A stretch of 5,435 nucleotides of DNA from Aquimarina sp. (GTDB lineage Bacteria; Bacteroidota; Bacteroidia; Flavobacteriales; Flavobacteriaceae): NCBI GenBank assembly GCA_011524575.1, contig WTKB01000240.1:1-5435 (forward strand). The letters run 5' to 3'. Position 1 is the first letter of the stretch; every line of letters starts with the position of its first letter. The notes below the pieces were generated by a model that did no database searches, was not told the origin of the DNA, and saw nothing but the letters and a program-made list of their open reading frames with translations. A program made the position numbers and the translations under genes. Below are positions 1-5,435 of the stretch, in pieces.

Positions 1-23
1 CTAATTTTTGATTAATACAGGTT

Positions 24-425
24 GTGATACATAAACTCATTTTAAAATTATCGATTATTTTCATTGGCTTTTTAAGCTGTAATTCACAACAATCAAAAAT
101 CAAAAAAATGCCTTTAACAGAACAAGAAATACTCGAACTCGCTACACAAATTAAAGCTCAAGACACTGTTTTTATGAAAAAGGGTCGCTTAGATATTCAA
201 AAATTGGAAAAAATCGGTACTCCTAGTGGAAGTGTAGAGCCTAGAAATTATAAGGGAATAATTGAAGTGAATAATAAAAAACAGTTAAATATTGAACTAT
301 CAGGAAATAGAAAAAGTGGTTATTGGAAATCTATAACAAATCTTGATAATGCTGAATTTAACTACACCTATTTCAACTACCCTTTACGCTTAGCAAGTAA
401 AAGTGCCTTAAAAGGAGAGAAATAG
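24..425 (+). CDS. Small probable lipoprotein of unknown function, GTG start
   Basis: This encodes 133 residues that I cannot assign to a known family. The N-terminus looks like a lipoprotein signal: basic residues (His3, Lys4, Lys8), a hydrophobic run at about 5-17, and a Cys at 19 preceded by Phe-Leu-Ser. The Phe at -3 makes the lipobox imperfect, but Leu-Ser-Cys followed by Asn-Ser is plausible for Bacteroidota. The mature part is charged and Lys-rich: a predicted helix around 32-45 (LTEQEILELATQIKAQ), then an apparently beta-rich section (about 75-125) with several aromatics. The GTG start was chosen because an in-frame TGA lies at 9-11, no ATG or TTG occurs between that stop and 24, and the next Met (residue 29) would lose the signal peptide. 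No Shine-Dalgarno is seen. It is the only plus-strand gene and its last 49 bases overlap the 3' end of the convergent flippase gene. If exported, it would be anchored on the periplasmic or outer-membrane side. Existence as a gene is fairly likely; function is unknown. Confidence 0.65.
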   Translation: MIHKLILKLSIIFIGFLSCNSQQSKIKKMPLTEQEILELATQIKAQDTVFMKKGRLDIQKLEKIGTPSGSVEPRNYKGIIEVNNKKQLNIELSGNRKSGYWKSITNLDNAEFNYTYFNYPLRLASKSALKGEK

Positions 426-1840
426 CCTAAGCTATAAATCACTCCCCAATAGACAATACTTAGAAAAAAAGCACGAAAAGAAACCTGTAAAAGAGGATAC
501 ACGGTGAGCTTAGGAAAATAGCTATAAAAACAAACTCCTATTAATAAACTTACTACTAAAACCCAAAATACTTTTATAGAGTAAGGATGTATTCCGAATT
601 TAGAATAAACAAATATTAAACGTGCGATATTATACAAACTATAGGAAATAAAGGTTGCAATAGCAGCACCATCAAGCCCATAAATAGGAATAAAATAAAT
701 ATTTAAAAAATAAGCTAATACAAAAACACAGACTCCAAAAGCTAAAATCCAAACATAACTATCAGAGTTAAAAACTAAAGAGTTTGTAATTCCCATACTA
801 GCATTAAAGGCCTTTACAAGACACATTAGAAATACCACCAAAAAATGCAATTCGTAATGAGAAGGTATCAAACGAAATAAATCTTCAACATTAAAAATAA
901 TTAAAATGGCAATCCAAGAAACAACTATAAAAGCTGTAAATGCCGTTTTTTTATTAAGCGTATTTAAAGCAACATAATCAACAGGAGCTGCCATTAATTT
1001 TGCCGTGAGTGGATGGGTAATTTGGTGCATGGCTCTCGTAGGAACTTCTACCACAGCAGCCATATAAACACAAATACTATATATGGCAACATTTCGAACA
1101 GGCATAAAATCCTCAATCATGAGTTTATCTAAATCTACCAAAAAGACTGATACTGTAGCTGCAAGTAAAATTAATAAGGAATAACTCACAATAGTTCTTG
1201 TATTTTCTAAAGGTTTCCAAATCAATTTTGGTTTTTGAATCCTACACACAACAAAGAACATTAACAAAGTTCTTGTAAAAAATAATAATGAAAGGGCGTA
1301 AATAGCCTCATGAGCTGTACAATAGTCTAAATAAACTAAAATAAGTAACAAGGTAATACCAACTCTATGATAAAGTTCTTTTAAAAGATTACCTAAAATA
1401 CTTTTTAAATGTACTTTAGACCAAGCATAAAAAATCTCGAAATAAGCGGTACACAAACCAATTACACCAATAAGCCATATATAATCAATTAAAGCAGGAT
1501 TACTTGACAAATACTTTTGAAAAATAAAGGATTTTAAAGCGAAAAAAAGGATAACCAAAACACTCCATACAAAAATAGGTACCATTACTATTTTTGTAAA
1601 TAAAATATTTTTAGCTGTTAAAGAAGTGTAAGCTCCGCCAAATTTTATAAGTGTATGGTTAGCACCAAGCACCAATACAGGCCATAGCAAATTTGCAGAT
1701 GCTAAAAGATAACTTACAATGCCGTAATCTTCACTAGATAAAATATGCGTGAATAAAAAAAGGGTATTTAAAGCTCCAAAAGCAAAACCCAAATAAGTCA
1801 CAAGCATATTTAATACTGATTGTTTGGCAACTACCCCCAT
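377..1840 (-). CDS. Oligosaccharide flippase, Wzx/polysaccharide biosynthesis protein family (MOP superfamily)
   Basis: This 487-residue protein is almost entirely hydrophobic, with about 14 predicted membrane segments (roughly residues 10-32, 43-62, 80-104, 118-138, 160-176, 180-200, 216-236, 250-268, 298-318, 330-348, 362-383, 388-411, 424-440, 451-473). Length and helix number match the Wzx-like branch of the MOP exporters, which move lipid-linked glycans from the cytoplasmic to the periplasmic face of the inner membrane. Family-like features include the N-terminal helix before an SSEDYGIVSYLL segment, a DLDKLMI segment after helix 7 (about 236-242), and a YGLDGAAIATFISYSLYNI-like stretch at 387-405, close to the GxxGAAxAT pattern common in Wzx-like proteins. 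The ATG at 1840 sits 4 bases after the glycosyltransferase stop, with no Shine-Dalgarno, so it is probably the last gene of the minus-strand operon. The C-terminus (KALLLAKRKG) ends in a basic tail encoded antisense to the lipoprotein gene. The substrate is not predictable; teichoic acid or capsule export are alternatives within the same superfamily. Confidence 0.88.
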   Translation of the reverse strand: MGVVAKQSVLNMLVTYLGFAFGALNTLFLFTHILSSEDYGIVSYLLASANLLWPVLVLGANHTLIKFGGAYTSLTAKNILFTKIVMVPIFVWSVLVILFFALKSFIFQKYLSSNPALIDYIWLIGVIGLCTAYFEIFYAWSKVHLKSILGNLLKELYHRVGITLLLILVYLDYCTAHEAIYALSLLFFTRTLLMFFVVCRIQKPKLIWKPLENTRTIVSYSLLILLAATVSVFLVDLDKLMIEDFMPVRNVAIYSICVYMAAVVEVPTRAMHQITHPLTAKLMAAPVDYVALNTLNKKTAFTAFIVVSWIAILIIFNVEDLFRLIPSHYELHFLVVFLMCLVKAFNASMGITNSLVFNSDSYVWILAFGVCVFVLAYFLNIYFIPIYGLDGAAIATFISYSLYNIARLIFVYSKFGIHPYSIKVFWVLVVSLLIGVCFYSYFPKLTVYPLLQVSFRAFFLSIVYWGVIYSLGYFSPFKALLLAKRKG

Positions 1841-1844
1841 AATT

Positions 1845-3143
1845 TTATTGTGATTTTAATAATACAGCTAACTTTTTAGTAAGTGCGTATCTCGTATATT
1901 GATTAATATTTTTAACCGAAACCTCTAAAGTATTATTTTGGTACTTTTTAAAATCATTTAGTAATTGCTCTTTAAGTATTTCGCTATCAGCACCATTAAA
2001 GATTGCATCAAAACCACAGTCTCTTAAAATCGGCGCTGTAGCCGAACCCATTGGCACAATACTTAAAATAGGACGTTTGGCGGAAAGGTATTCAAATAAC
2101 TTACCCGCAACAATAGCTCTTTTGGATTCCGAATCTGATTCAATTAGTAACAAAACACGGGCTTGCAACTGATATATACGGGCTTCTTTATGAGACACCA
2201 CACCACAATACTCTGTATAAGCATCAAGATTATTTATTGAAATAGATTGTTTTACATCCTTACTGACTAAACCTATAAGTTTAATACCCAAATTACGTTT
2301 AAAAGACGCATTAGTGGCTACTAATTCGCCTATAGCTTTCCATAGATTTTCAGGGTTTCTGTCAGAATACAAAGAACCAATATGCACCAATGAAAACTTT
2401 TGATCTAAAATAGGGAAGTTATCTGAAAATTCTAAAGGCTCAAAACCATTAGTTAAAACATGTATCGGTTGCGTCGTCTTAGTTAAAAACTCTTGTTTTG
2501 TTACAGCACTTGTCACTAAAACTTGGTGGGCAGACTGAAGTACTTTTGCTTCTAACTTTTGGTGTATCCATTCACTAAAAAAATTCATTTTTAAATGTTT
2601 GTGATAGGAAATACTTGTCCAAGGATCTCTAAAATCTGTAATCCAACGGATTTTAGAATTTATTTTTTGAAGTCCTAAACCTATTAAATGCAAACTATGA
2701 GGAGGGCCTGTTGTGATAACTGTTGCTATTTCTTGTTTCTTTATGATTTTTTGCAATCTAAAAATAGAAGGAAGCACCCAAAAAATACGAGCATCAGGCA
2801 GAAAGATATTGCCACGCACCCAGATAAATAATTGTTGTAAAAGCCCCACTTTCCGAGTAGAAGTTGGCAGATCTCCAGCACTCATTTGCTGTAATTTATT
2901 CTTACCTAAAATTTTAGAAGCCCAATAAAAAGGCTCAAAGATAGGGGCTTTAATTACCTGAATATCTTTGGAGATTTCTTTAAGTAAAGATTTATCCTGC
3001 AAAGGGTAATGTGCATTACTTGGAACATAAACTATAGGCTGAATGCCAAATTCTGGTAAATATTTAACAAACTTCAACCATCGTTGCACCCCTGGTCCTC
3101 CTGCTGGTGGCCAATAATAAGTAATAATAAGTACCTTTTTCAA
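1845..3143 (-). CDS. GT-B fold glycosyltransferase, GT4-like, TTG start
   Basis: This 432-residue cytoplasmic or membrane-associated protein probably transfers a sugar from a nucleotide donor to a lipid-linked or surface glycan acceptor. The N-terminal Rossmann domain opens with a beta strand and a Gly-rich loop (WPPAGGPGVQR, residues 11-21), as in GT4-type enzymes with an acceptor-binding N-terminal half. Other landmarks are TTGPPHS (144-150), DFRDPW (170-175), TSAVTKQEF (211-219), and an interdomain NGFEP (232-236). The C-terminal donor domain starts at FSLVHIGSLYSDRNPENL (250-267) and carries GKLFEYLSAKRPIL (347-360), whose Glu351 is the usual donor-ribose-binding glutamate. The position 8 residues before it, usually acidic in the EX7E motif, is Ala343. 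The length is normal. The start is TTG at 3143: an in-frame TAA lies at 3156-3158 with no ATG or GTG between, and TTG gives the standard MKKVLIITYYWPP beginning. It overlaps the yfhO stop by 4 bases (TTGA), suggesting translational coupling. Sugar and linkage cannot be predicted. Confidence 0.9.
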   Translation of the reverse strand: MKKVLIITYYWPPAGGPGVQRWLKFVKYLPEFGIQPIVYVPSNAHYPLQDKSLLKEISKDIQVIKAPIFEPFYWASKILGKNKLQQMSAGDLPTSTRKVGLLQQLFIWVRGNIFLPDARIFWVLPSIFRLQKIIKKQEIATVITTGPPHSLHLIGLGLQKINSKIRWITDFRDPWTSISYHKHLKMNFFSEWIHQKLEAKVLQSAHQVLVTSAVTKQEFLTKTTQPIHVLTNGFEPLEFSDNFPILDQKFSLVHIGSLYSDRNPENLWKAIGELVATNASFKRNLGIKLIGLVSKDVKQSISINNLDAYTEYCGVVSHKEARIYQLQARVLLLIESDSESKRAIVAGKLFEYLSAKRPILSIVPMGSATAPILRDCGFDAIFNGADSEILKEQLLNDFKKYQNNTLEVSVKNINQYTRYALTKKLAVLLKSQ

Positions 3144-5435
3144 AATAAGGTCTTTTTAGTATATTTAAAATAAATAGTCATAAATAGTAATACTAAAAGT
3201 AGCCCCATACTCCAAGCAGTAATTTGCGTACCTAATTCAATCACTTTAGGTTGAAATTTAAAAGTAATCTTGTGTTTTCCTTTTGGAGTTTCCATACCTC
3301 TTAATAAATAATTCACATTAGCATAAGAAACTTTATCACCGTCTAGATAAGCATGCCAACCTTTTTTATAATATTGTTCTGAAAAAACTACAAATCCATC
3401 ATTAGTAGCTGAATATTCATATTCCTTTTTATGAGGATGATTATATACTAAAGCAATACTATCAGATGATTTAGGTTCATAAACCTTTTGATTACTACCT
3501 GACTCAAATAACTGCCTACTTGTGGTAACCGCATGACTTTTAAACTGAATTTTACCTAAAGATTGAAATTCTTCCGTACGATCATTAGTTAAACTTAAAG
3601 TGTCAATAAACCAAGCATTACCCAAAGCACGCTCATTTTTTTGATAGGTAACGCCTTTATCCTCATTAAAGATAAAATACTTTACATTAAGCATATCAAA
3701 AACTGGAGCATACCCCTTAGATAGATAGGCTTCAAAAAGTTCTTGTATTCTACGTGGTTTCGCACCATGATACCCGCCTAAAGAATTATGAAAATAAGAA
3801 GCTCTAGCACTATTAAAAGGATTTTCTGAAAGATCATACACCCTAAAATGAGTAGTATCTTTTAAAATCTGTGTGTCGGCAAGCGTAGCTTTAAAAGGTT
3901 GTTCCATATTTTTTCTAGCAGTAAAGTCCGTTTGATTTACATAACGCCAATCCACTAAAACAAGATCTAATACTAAAACACTCCCTAAAAGTACTGCCAA
4001 AGAATTTTTAGAAATTTTTGAATTGATATATAAATAAATACACCCGAAAACTAAAAATACTATAGCCAAACTCCGCAACATGTCCGAGGTAAAAATAGCA
4101 GCACGATCTTGACGCAAAGCATCAACAAAACTAAAACCAAAATTATCTGTCCAGCGAGCATCAGTACTAGAAGAAAAAGTAAATAAGAAATCTTTAAATA
4201 CGAATAGTACTAATAAAGCACCAAATACGGCAACAAAAGCTTTAAACAAATCATTTTTCTGCTCATATAAAGTAATTTTCTGATCATTTAAAAATTGATA
4301 AAGAACATAGATCCCATAAAATGGCACACAAAACTCTAACAGCACTTGTATAGAAGTTACTGCTCTGAACTTATTATAAAAAGGCACATAACTTATAAAA
4401 AGATCTGATAACCATTCTAAATTCTTGCCAAGTGATAATAATACAGAAAGTAAAACTGCTCCTAATACCCAATGTTTCATTGAGGTTTTATCATAAAACA
4501 ATCCAAATATAAAAAGAGCAAAGATCCCAACACCTATATAGGCTGGTGCCCCTACATAAGGCTGTTCTCCCCAATAGGTAGGAGCTCTACTTGCAAACTG
4601 GCGGGCTTGCAAGCTCGAATACCCCTTTGCTTTTAAATCTTGGATAATATGAGCTTCATTCCCTAGATCTTCTGCACTAGAACCTCCCATAAATCTAGGG
4701 ACAATTAAATTAAAAAGTTCTAAGTATCCATAACTATAACTCAAAATATAGTCTTTATCTAAGCCTGTTTGTTTCTCTTTCTTAAAAGCAGCAAGTGGTC
4801 CACTGGAGGATGAGTTTGGTGTAATTTCTGAAGCACTACGGGTAGAAAAATCAGCATATTCTTTAGTTGCTAAAATTGAAGTTGCATTAAGACCAATGGC
4901 TAAAACCAAGCCCAATATTGCAACTAATGACGATTTTAAAAAGGCATTCCATGTTTTATTTTTATAAGCTTCGTAAAGATACACTCCACCAATAATAGCC
5001 AACAAAAACATCAAATAATACGTCATTTGAAAATGATTAGCAACAAGCTCCAAGCCCATAGCAACACAAAATAAAAAGCCACCATAGATCCATTTTTGAT
5101 GTTTGTAAAGCAACAAAAAACCTGAAACCACTAATGGAATATAAGCAACTGCATGTGCCTTGGCATTATGACCCACACCTATTATAATGATTAAATAGGT
5201 AGAAAATCCAAATACTAAACTTCCTATAAATGCCCATTTTTTAGGCACTCGAAGTACAGATAATAATACATAAAAACATAAAAAGTACAAGAATAAATAA
5301 TCTGCTGGACGGGGTAAAAAGCGTAATAACCAATCTAATTTTTTCAGATAATTCAAAGGATAATAGGCTCCTAATTGATAAGTTGGCATACCTGCAAAAG
5401 TAGCATCGGTCCAGTAGAGTTCTTCTTGACTGTCT
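3140..5435 (-). CDS. YfhO-family polytopic membrane protein, probable GT-C-type glycosyltransferase, N-terminus cut off by window edge
   Basis: The open frame runs off the right edge. The 764 codons seen start with DSQEELYWTDATFAG before the internal Met at 5389, so that Met is not the start; one N-terminal membrane helix and perhaps some 60 residues are missing. Numbered from that Met: about 12 hydrophobic segments lie at roughly 30-47, 52-71, 80-96, 101-118, 123-140, 153-173, 282-299, 306-320, 345-366, 383-403, 437-456 and 463-481, then a soluble domain (about 482-716) and a final helix (721-741) with a basic tail. Recognisable YfhO blocks are GMPTYQLGA just after the edge, PRPADYLFLYF (26-36), GFSTYLIIIIGVGHNAKAHA (61-80), SYGYLELFNLIVPRFMGG (219-236), YWGEQPYVGAPAYIG (272-286), LNVKYFI (567-573), GNAWFI (590-595) and YYKKGWHAYLDGDKV (673-687). 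Bacillus YfhO relatives have been linked to glycosylation of lipoteichoic acid; the role in Bacteroidota is not established. The large C-terminal domain is inferred to be periplasmic. It is the first visible gene of the operon; its TGA overlaps the glycosyltransferase TTG. Confidence 0.9.
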   Translation of the reverse strand, partial: DSQEELYWTDATFAGMPTYQLGAYYPLNYLKKLDWLLRFLPRPADYLFLYFLCFYVLLSVLRVPKKWAFIGSLVFGFSTYLIIIIGVGHNAKAHAVAYIPLVVSGFLLLYKHQKWIYGGFLFCVAMGLELVANHFQMTYYLMFLLAIIGGVYLYEAYKNKTWNAFLKSSLVAILGLVLAIGLNATSILATKEYADFSTRSASEITPNSSSSGPLAAFKKEKQTGLDKDYILSYSYGYLELFNLIVPRFMGGSSAEDLGNEAHIIQDLKAKGYSSLQARQFASRAPTYWGEQPYVGAPAYIGVGIFALFIFGLFYDKTSMKHWVLGAVLLSVLLSLGKNLEWLSDLFISYVPFYNKFRAVTSIQVLLEFCVPFYGIYVLYQFLNDQKITLYEQKNDLFKAFVAVFGALLVLFVFKDFLFTFSSSTDARWTDNFGFSFVDALRQDRAAIFTSDMLRSLAIVFLVFGCIYLYINSKISKNSLAVLLGSVLVLDLVLVDWRYVNQTDFTARKNMEQPFKATLADTQILKDTTHFRVYDLSENPFNSARASYFHNSLGGYHGAKPRRIQELFEAYLSKGYAPVFDMLNVKYFIFNEDKGVTYQKNERALGNAWFIDTLSLTNDRTEEFQSLGKIQFKSHAVTTSRQLFESGSNQKVYEPKSSDSIALVYNHPHKKEYEYSATNDGFVVFSEQYYKKGWHAYLDGDKVSYANVNYLLRGMETPKGKHKITFKFQPKVIELGTQITAWSMGLLLVLLFMTIYFKYTKKTLF

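Noticed and set aside
3..10. AATTTTTG, one mismatch from the Bacteroidota -7 promoter box TAnnTTTG
   Set aside because: It is only 13 bases from the GTG at 24, which would leave an almost leaderless transcript, and the -33 TTG region falls outside the window. Such matches are common in AT-rich DNA.
1..23. Possible tail of an upstream gene (TAA at 2-4 or TGA at 9-11)
   Set aside because: Too few bases are visible to support any reading frame; stop codons are frequent by chance in AT-rich sequence.
90..160. Possible minus-strand terminator for the operon: A-rich run near 95-108 with CTTTAA/TTAAAG arms at 112-117 and 151-156
   Set aside because: The stem is only six mostly A-T pairs with a loop over 30 bases, and it lies about 250 bases past the flippase stop. 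It is too weak to call.
426..514. Inverted repeat CCTAAGCT (426-433) / AGCTTAGG (507-514), with a direct repeat GCTATAAA at 431-438 and 521-528
   Set aside because: The arms are 8 bases, separated by 73 bases and inside the flippase coding sequence, with no T-run following on either strand. This is at the level expected by chance and does not look like a terminator.
2713..2928. Plus-strand open frame of 71 codons
   Set aside because: It lies wholly antisense inside the conserved N-terminal half of the glycosyltransferase gene, and its product has no recognisable features. It is best explained as a shadow of the real gene.

Overview
The window is AT-rich, has no Shine-Dalgarno-like sequence before any start, and encodes proteins of a type well known from Bacteroidota: a YfhO-family membrane protein with the GHNAKAH block, a group-4-like glycosyltransferase beginning MKKVLIITYYWPPAGGPGVQR, and a Wzx-like flippase. 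The best guess is a member of the Flavobacteriaceae, perhaps marine. Genus cannot be told from this stretch.

Layout: a short plus-strand gene (24-425) encodes a probable small lipoprotein of unknown family. The rest is one tightly packed minus-strand operon, read right to left: yfhO-like (3140 to beyond 5435, 5' end cut by the window edge), then a glycosyltransferase (1845-3143), then a polysaccharide flippase (377-1840). The yfhO stop and glycosyltransferase start overlap by 4 bases (TTGA). The glycosyltransferase stop and flippase start are 4 bases apart. No promoter for the operon is visible; it must lie to the right of the window. The lipoprotein gene and the flippase gene converge and overlap at their 3' ends by 49 bases, so there is no intergenic space for a terminator between them.

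Working together (inference): the glycosyltransferase would act on the cytoplasmic side of the inner membrane with a nucleotide sugar, the flippase would move a lipid-linked glycan outward, and the YfhO protein, a likely GT-C-type polytopic transferase with a large periplasmic C-terminal domain, would transfer or modify sugars on the outer face. This fits cell-surface glycan, LPS or glycoconjugate assembly, but no substrate can be read from the sequence.

No RNA genes, mobile elements, CRISPR arrays or convincing terminators were seen. No stretch over 300 bases lacks a gene. I see no strong sign of a wholly new system. The most notable points are the unassigned lipoprotein, the antisense 3' overlap, the TTG start coupled to the upstream stop, and the linked YfhO/GT/flippase trio.
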